DNA from: Arenicellales bacterium
GTDB taxonomy: Bacteria > Pseudomonadota > Gammaproteobacteria > Arenicellales > JAJDZL01
Direction of reading: 5' to 3'
Assembly: GCA_951813075.1 (NCBI GenBank)
Contig: OX638343.1
Span: 1,709,999 to 1,773,998 of the forward strand
DNA length: 64,000 nt
The stretch's first letter is position 1, and the number at the start of each line of letters is the position of its first letter. Of this stretch, positions 44,466 to 53,683 are shown piece after piece. The position numbers and the translations under genes were made by a program. Below the pieces are notes generated by a model. The model had not been told where the DNA came from. It saw nothing but the letters and a program-made list of their open reading frames with translations, and searched no databases.

Positions 44466-47400
44466 CTACGATCAGATCAGATATACAAATATTCGGGAGT
44501 ATGGAGAAGGTACCCGTCACTTATCTTTCCTGAAACGTTTGTACACCGACCGAACGCATTTTATTTTTGAGCTATTGCAAAACGCTGAGGATGCCAGAGC
44601 AACTAAAATTAAATTTCAACTTTCCGAGGGAGGTCTCGATGTCAAGCATGATGGGCGCCTCTTTAGCGAAAAAGATGTTCGTGGCGTCTGTGGCGTTGGA
44701 GAGGGGACAAAAGCAGGAAATTTAACCCAGATTGGTAAATTTGGCATTGGATTCAAGTCGGTTTACGCGTACACGTCGGCACCGGAAGTTCATTCAGGCG
44801 ACGAACATTTTCGTATTGAAAGTTATGTACGTCCTTATTCCACAAAAAGTAGGGAAATCGACACCTCTTGGACGACAATGTTCTGGTTCCCGTTTAATTT
44901 GCCCGAAATTGGAGCCGAAACTGCCTGTCAGGAAATAGCAGAACGACTTCGCAAACTAAGCGTTAGAACTCTTCTTTTTCTTCGGAATATTAAGGAGATT
45001 AACTACGAACTGCTGGATGGAACGTGTGGTGTTTATGTGTGTGAAGAAAAGCCACACGAATTTGGTAGACAAGTGCTCGCCATGGGGCAAAACGATATTA
45101 AGGACGAGCAGGAGGACTGGCTCATCTTTGAAAAGGTGGTTGATTTTCAGAGTAATGATTGCGCAAGCAAGATTGAGGTGGCATTTCGACTCGATTCAAA
45201 ACAAACAGATGGCTGCGAACAAATAACTCGTGTGGCAGATGCGTCATTGGTTGTGTATTTTCCTACGGAAAAACAAACTCGATTCGGGTTTCTAGTACAA
45301 GGTCCATATAGAACGACACCCGCGCGTGACAATATTCCCAAGGATGACGATTGGAATAAAGCCCTCGTTGATCAAACGGCTAGTATGTTAGTAGATGTTC
45401 TGATCGCTCTGAAGTCGATGAGGTTGCTCACGGTTTCATTACTCGATTCTATGCCAATTCGAATGGATGATTTTCACGAAGATAGTATGTTCTTTCCAAT
45501 CGCCCGATCAGTATGCGATGCTTTCCAAAAACATAAATTGCTTCCGTCCCATGATCAATCCTTTGTAAGCGCGAAAAATGCCAAGCTTGCCCGAGGTGGA
45601 GAATTAAGAGAACTCCTCAGTCACGAACAGTTGCGAGCATTGTTTCAGACCAAAAACGAGTTGAAGTGGTTGACAGGAAAAATCACACAAGACCGAACAC
45701 CGGACTTGAGAGCTTATTTATTGAATGAGCTTGGCATAGAGGAAATTACTCGCGAAGAATTTGCTAAAAAACTCTCGGAACAATTCTTGGTAAGCCAATC
45801 TGACAATTGGGTAGTTAGAATGTATAGATATGCTGAGAAGCGGGAGACTCTATGGAGAAAAAGCATCGGAAATATGAATCCGACTCTATGTTCCAAGCCA
45901 ATTATACGCCTTCAGGATGGGTCGCATGTCGCTCCATTCCGAAAGGATGGGTCGCCCAATGCCTACATTTCCGATGGCAGTTATTCTGATTCTTCCCTAC
46001 CAATAGTGAAACTGAACCTTTCCAATCACGAAGAGTCCCGCCGATTTCTAAAGGGATTAGGTATCCCTGAATTAGATCTTGTTGCAGAAGTCATCGAAGT
46101 GATAATCCCGAAATATAAACACAATCCTTCGCAAATTTCTCTTGATGAACACCAATGTCACATAGATACAATCGAAAAAGCCTACAAGACTGATTCTCAC
46201 GATAAAAAACTTCGTCTTCAGAAATTGTTGTGTGAAACTCCGTTTATTCGTGTAGATAACAAAGGTCATCATAGGATTGTTTACAAGGAGCCGAACGCAC
46301 TCTATTTCGGAAATGATGAGATACACTCTTATTTCGCAGAAAACAATAACATTAATTTCGTTTGCACTGAATATAACGAGCCCGTACAAAATATGTTGGA
46401 GGATTTGGGAGTAGCGAAATTGGTTCGGGTGCGCCGGAAAAAACCAAATCATGAGGGGCATGTTGTAATTTGCAACGAATATGGTATGCATCTCAGGGGG
46501 CTCAACAAATTTGACCCTGACATTGAAATTGATGGCTTGGATGTTGCGCTGGAATCATTAACGCCGAAGAAAATTGAATTCATTTGGAATAATATTGCCG
46601 TTCCTAATTCCTCGTGCATTCGTGGCGTGGTGGAGTCGAGTACGAGGAAAACCTACGACAATAGTAAAAAGAAATGCAAAATTTCAAATTTTGGGAAATT
46701 ACTGACAGAGAAAAAATGGTTGCCGTCTTCGGACGGAGATTGGAAAAAACCAAGTGAACTTTCACTTGACGATCTTCCGAATTCGTTTTCACGGAATGAA
46801 AATTTGGCCCGAAAACTTGGTATGCAATCGAACTATGTTTCGGAACTGGCTAGAGAAGCGGGAGTAGATGTCGAGGATATCAAACTGCTAAAAAGTCATC
46901 CGAACGAATTCTTGCGATGGAAAGAGAAAATTTTTAATGCGAGCCTAACTCCAGAATTTCCTGAGAGCACTTCGAAGAATCCTGAACTTCGGCGAGAGAG
47001 AGTTGCTGAAAATTATAGTAATTCGCCAAACAAGGAATACGATAAGAGTGTTCAAAGTGGTCGGACTACAGGAGGGAGGGAGAAAGCACGCCAGCAACTG
47101 ATAACTCTATACACAAATAAAGCTGAACAGATGATATGCCAGATTTGCAAAGATGAAATGCCATTTAAAAAACGCAACATGGAATACTATTTCGAGGCGG
47201 TTGAAGCGTTTGATAGGGAACTCTTTCAGAAAGAGCATGAAGCACAATACCTAGCTTTGTGTCCTTTGTGTGCTGCAAAGTACAAGGAATTTGTAAAGTT
47301 AGAACTAGATGTTATGGTGAAGCTGAGGAATTCATTCAAATGTTCAAGTGCGAGTGGAGTATCGCTGGAATTAGGAAGTCAAAAAACAACCATTCAATTT

Positions 47401-47466
47401 GTTGAAACACACTTTCAGGATATTGTTACTATCATCGAGGAAGAAGATTGGAGGTACCTGAAATAA
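44452..47466 (+). CDS. Sacsin-type N-terminal ATPase protein (GHKL), defence partner
   Basis: About 1004 residues from ATG 44452, overlapping the helicase stop by 14 bases; ATG 44455 is equally possible. The N-terminal 250 residues form an Hsp90-like (GHKL) ATPase of the sacsin type: HFIFELLQNAEDARATKIKF (N-box), DVRGVCGVGEGTKAG, and IGKFGIGFKSVYAYTSAPEV (G-box). The middle 500 residues have no clear domain. Near residues 895-945 ICQICKDEM and LCPLCAAKYKEF form two CxxC pairs, a likely zinc site of HNH type. Helicase plus GHKL ATPase plus methyltransferase make up the Hma class in defence catalogues; a methyltransferase lies 1 kb downstream. Function inferred only. Confidence 0.8.
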   Translation: MMSSNYDQIRYTNIREYGEGTRHLSFLKRLYTDRTHFIFELLQNAEDARATKIKFQLSEGGLDVKHDGRLFSEKDVRGVCGVGEGTKAGNLTQIGKFGIGFKSVYAYTSAPEVHSGDEHFRIESYVRPYSTKSREIDTSWTTMFWFPFNLPEIGAETACQEIAERLRKLSVRTLLFLRNIKEINYELLDGTCGVYVCEEKPHEFGRQVLAMGQNDIKDEQEDWLIFEKVVDFQSNDCASKIEVAFRLDSKQTDGCEQITRVADASLVVYFPTEKQTRFGFLVQGPYRTTPARDNIPKDDDWNKALVDQTASMLVDVLIALKSMRLLTVSLLDSMPIRMDDFHEDSMFFPIARSVCDAFQKHKLLPSHDQSFVSAKNAKLARGGELRELLSHEQLRALFQTKNELKWLTGKITQDRTPDLRAYLLNELGIEEITREEFAKKLSEQFLVSQSDNWVVRMYRYAEKRETLWRKSIGNMNPTLCSKPIIRLQDGSHVAPFRKDGSPNAYISDGSYSDSSLPIVKLNLSNHEESRRFLKGLGIPELDLVAEVIEVIIPKYKHNPSQISLDEHQCHIDTIEKAYKTDSHDKKLRLQKLLCETPFIRVDNKGHHRIVYKEPNALYFGNDEIHSYFAENNNINFVCTEYNEPVQNMLEDLGVAKLVRVRRKKPNHEGHVVICNEYGMHLRGLNKFDPDIEIDGLDVALESLTPKKIEFIWNNIAVPNSSCIRGVVESSTRKTYDNSKKKCKISNFGKLLTEKKWLPSSDGDWKKPSELSLDDLPNSFSRNENLARKLGMQSNYVSELAREAGVDVEDIKLLKSHPNEFLRWKEKIFNASLTPEFPESTSKNPELRRERVAENYSNSPNKEYDKSVQSGRTTGGREKARQQLITLYTNKAEQMICQICKDEMPFKKRNMEYYFEAVEAFDRELFQKEHEAQYLALCPLCAAKYKEFVKLELDVMVKLRNSFKCSSASGVSLELGSQKTTIQFVETHFQDIVTIIEEEDWRYLK

Positions 47467-48519
47467 CATTCCGATTGTGGCTATGTCTAATATAGTGCAG
47501 GCAAAATTCACAGGGTTTTTGCAGATTTAGCCAAGAATTAGATGAGGTAGAGAAATCTCTTGCCCGCTGAATGCCGTATCCTTGGTAAAGCCGCGCCGAA
47601 TTTCTAGATCAGCTTATTTCCGTTGAGCGGCACATGTAACGCTTTTGAATACTATTTGTAGTAGTACTTATTTGTTTTCCTCTCGGAGGAATGAGCTGGG
47701 ATGCACCGATAAAATTCCGTCATCATTTCATATTTTTATCTCCCTTTTGAGCGAATTCCAATATAAACCGTGACTTCCAGACATACAAGATCTATCGCAC
47801 GCAGGTCCAGCATTCCGAATTGATCTGGGTACTGTTTCGTTTCCTTGATCGATACGCAATATCACAAGCCGAATGCCCGATAATGTTTGCGAGAAATTGG
47901 AATATTTCCGAATTGTCTAAATCAATTACGTGGACTGACACTTATTTGGCAAGTTCGAAAATGGATTAGATACGACTCGGATTAATATGGCGACGCGAGT
48001 CACGAATTCTCAAACTCCTAGTAGCACTTGTACCTTACTGTAGGTTAATTGTATGAACCCGGATTGCAGTCAGTATGGACAGATTTTTCGGTATAAAAAA
48101 AGCGGGTTTGATTACCAATTAAGGACCGCCAACGATGATCTTTGCAGAAGTTAATTCCGCGACCCAACACAATCCGGTGTTAGCCAGTCCATTTTGACGG
48201 AGTGTTCAATCATCGGTAGTAGTCTGTCAAGTACTCGTTCGTTCTGCTGAGCAGTTAAGGGAGATTCACAACGATTAAACAGCACTCAATCGGACTGTTA
48301 GCCCAGTAAAATCCCGGTTCAAGTCAAAGTATAGTAGAACATTAACTTTAGTTCAGAAGGTCCGCTACTACTTGTTTATCATCGCTATAATTGAGTAAAT
48401 TCGAGTGATAGATCAGCATTGACATGTTACGTACAATAATTCTCAAAATGACGAAAACGGGACTTTGAGAACGAGTAGCGCAACGTAGAGAATGCATTTT
48501 TTACGACGAGGGATAAATA
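47467..48519. other. Gene-free stretch with possible minus-strand remnant
   Basis: No complete gene in 1053 bases. On the minus strand around 48150-48275 a frame reads VLFNRCESPLTAQQNERVL, DRLLPMIEHSVKMDWLTPD, which looks like a genuine protein end but is not recognised. The rest has many stops in all frames. It separates the helicase-ATPase pair from the methyltransferase cassette. Confidence 0.35.
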
Positions 48520-49746
48520 GTGCCGTTGCGGGTAAGTTACATGGGCACCAAACGGAAAATTGCCTCTAGAGTTGCTACGGTAATTGAGCGAAGCCCTCGC
48601 GGTCCTATGCTAGATTTATTTTCGGGAATTTGCTCAGTCGGTTGTGCAGTTGCGCCATCGCGCCAAGTTTGGTGCAACGATGTGCAAATATTTGCATCAA
48701 CTGTTGCTCGTGCATTTTTTACCTCACCTTCCTCTCCTATGAATGCCGATGTCGTGGCGTCAATTTCTCGCAGTCTATTTCTGCAGAACTGTTATGCCCT
48801 AGAAAAACGTTTTTCAGTGGCGCTTAGACGGGAAGAAATTGCCTTCCAATCCGAAGAAACGAAACGCATAGCGGCATTGGAGTTAGAATCTCCTAACGTT
48901 GCATCGTGTGAGTCGTTAGAACAAGAACGGAAAAAACTTCGAAATACTCCAACTACCTTCCCATATCGACTGTTTACTATTACATATTCAGGAGCCTATC
49001 TAAGTTTGAGGCAGTGTATTGAGGTCGATTCAATTAGATATTCAATCGATGAACTACTAAATCGGGGTGAGCTAGATTCTCACCAACACCAATGGATGAG
49101 TATCGGCCTTTGCCAAGCCGTTAGCAAGGTTGCAACCACAACAGGTCACTTTGCTCAGTTCATGAGGGTCAAGCAAAATAATCAGGCGCGTTTCTTAGCT
49201 CAACGGTATCGTTCGGTATGGCAAGAGTGGTTGCGGGCGATTTTTCAATTGTCTCCAGTAGGGTCTAAAGTCTGGCGCTCAAGCAACAGAGTATTCGAGC
49301 AAGACGTCGACAAACTCCTTCAGACACTGCATGAGCGCAAGCAAAGCCCCGCTGTAGTTTATGCTGACCCACCTTATACTGGTGATCAGTATTCGCGTTT
49401 CTATCACCTTTACGAAACTCTCCTCCGATACGACTATCCGTCGTCTCAAATGACTGGCCGATACCGCCCAGACAGATTTATCTCTCGATATTCTAAAAAG
49501 TCAGAGGTTGAATCGGCTATGGAGACTTTGATATCGGGATGCGCAAGAATTGGTTCTAAACTTGTTTTGAGTTACCCAGAAAATGGACTTCTTCCAAATT
49601 CCCAAGATGCAATACTTTCTTTAATACGGAATCACTACGGTAGGGTTGGGCAAGTTCTACAGTTTGATCATTTTCATTCATCTCTTGGTGGGTCAAAAGG
49701 TCAAAGCAAGTATGCAGTGAAAGAATTGATATACACGGCAGGTTAA
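48520..49746 (+). CDS. D12-class N6-adenine DNA methyltransferase
   Basis: A 408-residue enzyme that would methylate adenine in DNA. The start is GTG 48520, six bases after GAGGGA at 48508; the nearby ATG 48541 would cut off the RVSYMGTKRKIA motif normal at the start of this family. SAM binding is shown by MLDLFSGICSVGCAVAP, and the catalytic motif IV is VVYADPPYTGDQYSRFYHLYE. Other marks are FYHLYETLLRYDYP and LVLSYPENGLL. It is longer than Dam (about 280) owing to a central helical insert. Its stop overlaps the ParB-like gene start. No restriction enzyme is visible beside it. Confidence 0.85.
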   Translation: MPLRVSYMGTKRKIASRVATVIERSPRGPMLDLFSGICSVGCAVAPSRQVWCNDVQIFASTVARAFFTSPSSPMNADVVASISRSLFLQNCYALEKRFSVALRREEIAFQSEETKRIAALELESPNVASCESLEQERKKLRNTPTTFPYRLFTITYSGAYLSLRQCIEVDSIRYSIDELLNRGELDSHQHQWMSIGLCQAVSKVATTTGHFAQFMRVKQNNQARFLAQRYRSVWQEWLRAIFQLSPVGSKVWRSSNRVFEQDVDKLLQTLHERKQSPAVVYADPPYTGDQYSRFYHLYETLLRYDYPSSQMTGRYRPDRFISRYSKKSEVESAMETLISGCARIGSKLVLSYPENGLLPNSQDAILSLIRNHYGRVGQVLQFDHFHSSLGGSKGQSKYAVKELIYTAG

Positions 49747-50717
49747 TGATGACTAATGTAATTTCGAGTGGGAAACTTGAAAATATTTCTCCGGGTAACA
49801 TTTTCCGAAATCCAGAAAACCCCAGACTTATATTCCGACAAGACGAAATGGAAAGCCTCATGGTTTCAATCGATGCCAATGGAATACTAGTACCGCTTAC
49901 TGTGTATCGGGAAAACAATGATTATATTTTGATTGATGGTGAGCGCAGGTTGCGTTGCGCAAAAAAACTTAACTTACCCAGTGTGCCGGCCCTAATCCAA
50001 GACAAGCCATCAGAACTTCAAAACTTATTGTTGATGTACAACATTCACGCTCTCCGAGAGCAATGGGATTACTACACAATTGCCTCAAAACTCACACGCG
50101 TGATTGACCTGTTTAGAGATGATAAAGGGTATGAACCAAATGAAATTGAGCTAAGCAAATCAACGGGCTTGACACGGGGACAAATCAGGCGTTGTCGCCT
50201 TCTACTTGATTTGCCCGAAAGATTCAAGGATATGCTCCTGGAGGAGTTACAACTTCCAAAATCGCAACAAAAACTTTCCGAAGATTTTTTTATCGAAATG
50301 GAGCGCGCTTTGAATGCGGTAGTTCGACGTTTTCCGGTTTACACGGAAAACTTGGAAAGTATCAGAGACACGTTGGTCGACAAATTTCGGAACGGAACGA
50401 TTCAAGCAGTTACTGATTTTCGGCAATTGTCGAAGATAGCTACAGCTGTCGATAACCTAGAGGTAGGCCGAGAAGAAGTAATGAGCTCGTTAAATGAAGT
50501 TTTCGATGGAGAATGTGACATCAGTATTAGAGAAGCGTATGATGAAGCCGTCGGTTTCGGGTATACCGAGCGAGAGGCAAATCTTCGGGTTCAATCTCTG
50601 ACTAATTTTTTTGACGATGTCATTACATCTGATATGGTCAGAAGTTTGGATGAAGCGTTTCTCGAAAATGTACGTAATCTATACAAATGCCTCGATCGAT
50701 TGTTTAGGAATTTCTAA
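49746..50717 (+). CDS. ParB-like N-terminal domain protein
   Basis: The 323-residue protein begins with a ParB/Srx-type domain: ENISPGNIFRNPENPRLIFR, SIDANGILVPLTVYRENNDY and LIDGERRLRCAKKLNLPSVP (the GERR motif that binds CTP in ParB or acts in nuclease/kinase relatives). A helix-turn-helix follows (NEIELSKSTGLTRGQIRRCRLLL) and then a helical C-terminus. It is larger than the bare domain but lacks a ParA partner nearby, so it is not a simple partition protein. Coupled to the methyltransferase before it and the unknown gene after it. Probably a DNA-binding regulator or effector of a defence or mobile cassette. Confidence 0.75.
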   Translation: MMTNVISSGKLENISPGNIFRNPENPRLIFRQDEMESLMVSIDANGILVPLTVYRENNDYILIDGERRLRCAKKLNLPSVPALIQDKPSELQNLLLMYNIHALREQWDYYTIASKLTRVIDLFRDDKGYEPNEIELSKSTGLTRGQIRRCRLLLDLPERFKDMLLEELQLPKSQQKLSEDFFIEMERALNAVVRRFPVYTENLESIRDTLVDKFRNGTIQAVTDFRQLSKIATAVDNLEVGREEVMSSLNEVFDGECDISIREAYDEAVGFGYTEREANLRVQSLTNFFDDVITSDMVRSLDEAFLENVRNLYKCLDRLFRNF

Positions 50718-50719
50718 CA

Positions 50720-51565
50720 ATGACAATCAGTGGGCTTACCTCTGGTGCAGAATACCTTCGAGATGCAGCACAGGAGTTCTTCAATGGTATGTATGGAAAC
50801 CCTAAGATGTTTTTAGACGAGCCATTGCATAAAGACCTTTCCTGGACACCGGCTTTGCGTTTCACTATACACAAACAAATCAATATTTTCGTTGAGGTAT
50901 CAGAAACCAGTCCTTATCCAGAAGTCTTAAGTTTGAAATCTAATGCGGTACGGAATTTCCAAGAACCGATCTCAATTTATTCAATTTGTCCGGAAGACGT
51001 GAAAATAGCGAAAAAAGACGTGGTTAAAGAACTTGAGCTTAATGGGTTCGGGTTAATTACTGTTGATTCCAACAAACAGGTCGAATTAGTTTTTCGCGCA
51101 ATTCCATTAATTCAAATTATCCCTAGGTCAGAGTTCAACAGTGAAATTAGAGGTTTATCTAAAATCATTCGTCAACGGGTGAGTGAGGCATTCGTTGACT
51201 ACAACGATAATCCAGTAAATGGCGTTAAATCTCTAACTGAAATATTGGAAGGGGTGGTGACGAGCGCGTGGAAGCAGTGCTTAAAAAAGGGGTATTTGGA
51301 GAATCGCAGACGAAATTTCGGTGTGGCTACCAATCTTGACACATTGTACAATAATGATAGATTTCAAAATATCCGAGGTCCAATTGGAGGTGTGAGAGGG
51401 TACTATGGACAGTACCGCCATCTTTCCCATCATTGGCCAAAGAACAAAAAGCAGGCTTACAAGAAATATGCTGATTGTCGTCATGCATTTATTGATGGAA
51501 TTAAGCAAATTCAGCAATTCAGTACCGCGATAAGGAGTGTTGGGTTATCAGTTCGTCTACACTAA
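50720..51565 (+). CDS. Unknown protein, third gene of the methyltransferase/ParB-like cassette
   Basis: A 281-residue protein that starts two bases after the ParB-like stop. It has a mixed alpha/beta N-terminal half (ALRFTIHKQINIFVEVSETSP, a short strand-rich segment with acidic residues that could be a degenerate PD-(D/E)XK core) and a basic, tyrosine-rich C-terminal half (GGVRGYYGQYRHLSHHWPKN, KQAYKKYADCRHAFIDGIKQ). I do not recognise the family. Position suggests it is the effector or specificity factor of the cassette. Confidence 0.6.
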   Translation: MTISGLTSGAEYLRDAAQEFFNGMYGNPKMFLDEPLHKDLSWTPALRFTIHKQINIFVEVSETSPYPEVLSLKSNAVRNFQEPISIYSICPEDVKIAKKDVVKELELNGFGLITVDSNKQVELVFRAIPLIQIIPRSEFNSEIRGLSKIIRQRVSEAFVDYNDNPVNGVKSLTEILEGVVTSAWKQCLKKGYLENRRRNFGVATNLDTLYNNDRFQNIRGPIGGVRGYYGQYRHLSHHWPKNKKQAYKKYADCRHAFIDGIKQIQQFSTAIRSVGLSVRLH

Positions 51566-52170
51566 CGAACCGACAGACTAACGTCTCAACACAAATCTAA
51601 TGAAAATGTAGAAGAATTCCTACAAGAGTGTAAAAATACAATGACTGGACATCAATGAACATGCTGCTGGAATTTTGCTGGTGCCTTACGGGTGAGTACT
51701 AGTATTTGCTTGCCAAAACTCACAAAGATAATTGAATCATTCATTGAGAAATTAAAACCAGAAAGAATTCGGGTTGATTTGCTATCCCGAGATCAATCTA
51801 GTGAGCACCTGCACCAAGAAACAATTCAAAGATTGAATGATACTCGACGAGATTGATCTTGATGTGAAGTGACTTTCGTTGATGCGACTTCTAAGGCGGC
51901 AAATGGATTAATTTTCACTGACTTGTTTGACTTCAACTGATTCTACCTTAGACTAATTTGTCGTCCCTGATATACCCGCTTTATCATGCTGTCGGGAATG
52001 CCTGAAACTGAATCGGAGTCGCTGACCTGCTACTGACAATCGTCCGCCATCGCCGAATCGTCCGATTTGGCAATAGAGAGTACCGAAATCCGCACCCAAA
52101 AACAAATAATACGAAGACAAGAAAGCGAAGGCGCGCTAGTGCTAGTCACAGGTTGTGTCTGGCACCATAT
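51566..52170. other. Gene-free stretch right of the methyltransferase cassette
   Basis: No supported coding region or RNA; all frames are broken. It is the beginning of a gene graveyard that ends at the cobalamin riboswitch. Confidence 0.4.
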
Positions 52171-52242
52171 TCATCCGATCACCCAACTCACCTTCACACC
52201 GAACTCATAGCGTTTGTGTGCCTTACCCTTGGTGTTAACAAC
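52171..52242 (-). pseudogene. IS5-type transposase fragment
   Basis: The minus strand reads VVNTKGKAHKRYEFGVKVS followed by WVIG and a stop. The phrase KGKAHKRYEFGxKVS is strongly conserved in DDE transposases of the IS5 group. Only about 24 codons remain. Confidence 0.5.
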
Positions 52243-52418
52243 AGTTTAGACTCCTGTACAGATGCTCAAGGCACAGACTGCCGACCGAGATTCCATCGAG
52301 ACTGACAATCGGGACATAAGTCCCCGACAGGTACTAATATGTGTCGGAATTTCTGTTTGCTCCCGATTGTTTGCCTTGCTCAATTGAGTCGGTTGACTTC
52401 ATGGGTCTGTCAACACAG

Positions 52419-52613
52419 TAAACTGTGTTCTGGAATTGCTCTTTTCGAGCATGCTCCATGTGTTTTCGCTGATTTTCGACCGCCTTTTTCATCACGTGTT
52501 CATATTCTTTTTCATTTCGCGCTCACTTGCGTTCCGAATAATGTCAGCGAAAGGGTTGATGTATTCAGGTTCTTTTTTTTTATTTTGTGAAGTACGGTAT
52601 CAAAAATGGCCAC
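52419..52613 (-). pseudogene. Broken second copy of the zeta-linked small gene
   Basis: The minus strand reads VAIFDTVLHKIKKKEPEYIN, PFADIIRNASEREMKK, then after a frameshift YEHVMKKAVENQRKHMEHA. It matches the 62-residue protein at 22844-23032 closely at both DNA and protein level. No zeta toxin gene is left beside it. Confidence 0.65.
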
Positions 52614-53273
52614 AGTTTATAAAATTTATGAATGTTTTGATAACTTCAATAATTGAAGTGCTGCAATCGGTGTTAGCTACTCCTGTCGTATCACCCTTAT
52701 TCATTGGTGCTGGAAATTCGGTTTGCGTCAAACTAGTTTCAAGCTGGGTAGGTCGCCATGTCAAAGAACCGCATTAGTCGCGGATGATGCAGAAACGAGG
52801 TGAAATAAAATAACAAGCACATAACTACCATATTTAATAGTAGTTGCGCTGTGTTTCGTCATTGATTTATTGAAAATTAATGGTTCATTTTGTGCAAAAA
52901 CTCCTAACACGCGCACCTGAATTCGAAAACCAAATACTTCCGTCTCTAAAGTTTCATCAAGACAAATGAATCTATTTCTACTTTTTTGTTTAATCATTGA
53001 ATTTTTCCAATTTTAATCTTGTTATCTACATTTGCGGAGTTGAACAATAGCTAATCAAGAGGAGCCTCAAAAGGCAACAACTCTGACTCTAGGCTAGAAA
53101 ATTTTCAGAATTTTCGAACAACCATCGGCGACCTGTCATGATTACTCGAATAGGCTTGCTTTGGAGTTTGCGATTCCGAACATGTCCCGCAAGTTACTCA
53201 ATTAATGTCTAGAACCCAATCACCGAAAAAATTCGCTTCTATAAGCTGAAATTTTCTTATACTTGATATCAGC
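52614..53273. other. Non-coding, upstream of the cobalamin riboswitch
   Basis: No supported gene. A minus-strand frame of 78 codons at 52761-52997 has no recognisable content. The promoter of the btu operon should lie in the last 100 bases. Confidence 0.4.
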
Positions 53274-53448
53274 AATGGTTCCCTTATCAAGGGGAAGCAA
53301 TAAGGAACAAGGTCAGGACAGTTAATTACATCTGAAGCCTTGGCTGCCCCCGCAACTGTATGCGGTTAGCGATTGCTTGATAACGCCACTGGGAAACTGG
53401 GAAGGCAAAGCAAGAGTGTTTGACCCGCGAGTCAGGAAACCTGCCATT
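53274..53448 (+). promoter_or_regulatory. Cobalamin riboswitch
   Basis: The conserved core of the B12 aptamer is plain: AATGG at the 5' side (53274-53278) able to pair with CCATT (53444-53448), AAGGAACAAGGTCA, the B12 box GGCTGCCCCCGCAACTGT (about 53341-53358), GCCACTGGGAAACTGGGAAG, and GACCCGCGAGTCAGGAAACC then TGCC. Bound adenosylcobalamin should shut off the genes that follow. About 235 bases lie between the aptamer and btuB, including inverted segments (GTGGTGA near 53502 and TCACCAC near 53536) that may form the expression platform. Confidence 0.95.
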
Positions 53449-53683
53449 GCCAGCGTTACCCAACCGCGGTACGGGGCGTGCTTGCGGAACGGACACCCGT
53501 TGGTGGTGACGCGCCTATTTGTGATACGGCATAGGTTCACCACAATCATGGGAAAATTCCATTCGATCAGAACTTCCAATTTGATGTTCGGCCAATTTGG
53601 CAGGAGCATCGATGTCAAGATGTTTCTAACTGCGTGTTTGAATCGTGCCAATAACCATCTATACACAGTGAGGCCGTCAAACA

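Noticed and set aside
18064..52613. CRISPR array or cas genes in the island
   Set aside because: No regularly spaced direct repeats and no Cas1, Cas2 or effector motifs were found on either strand.
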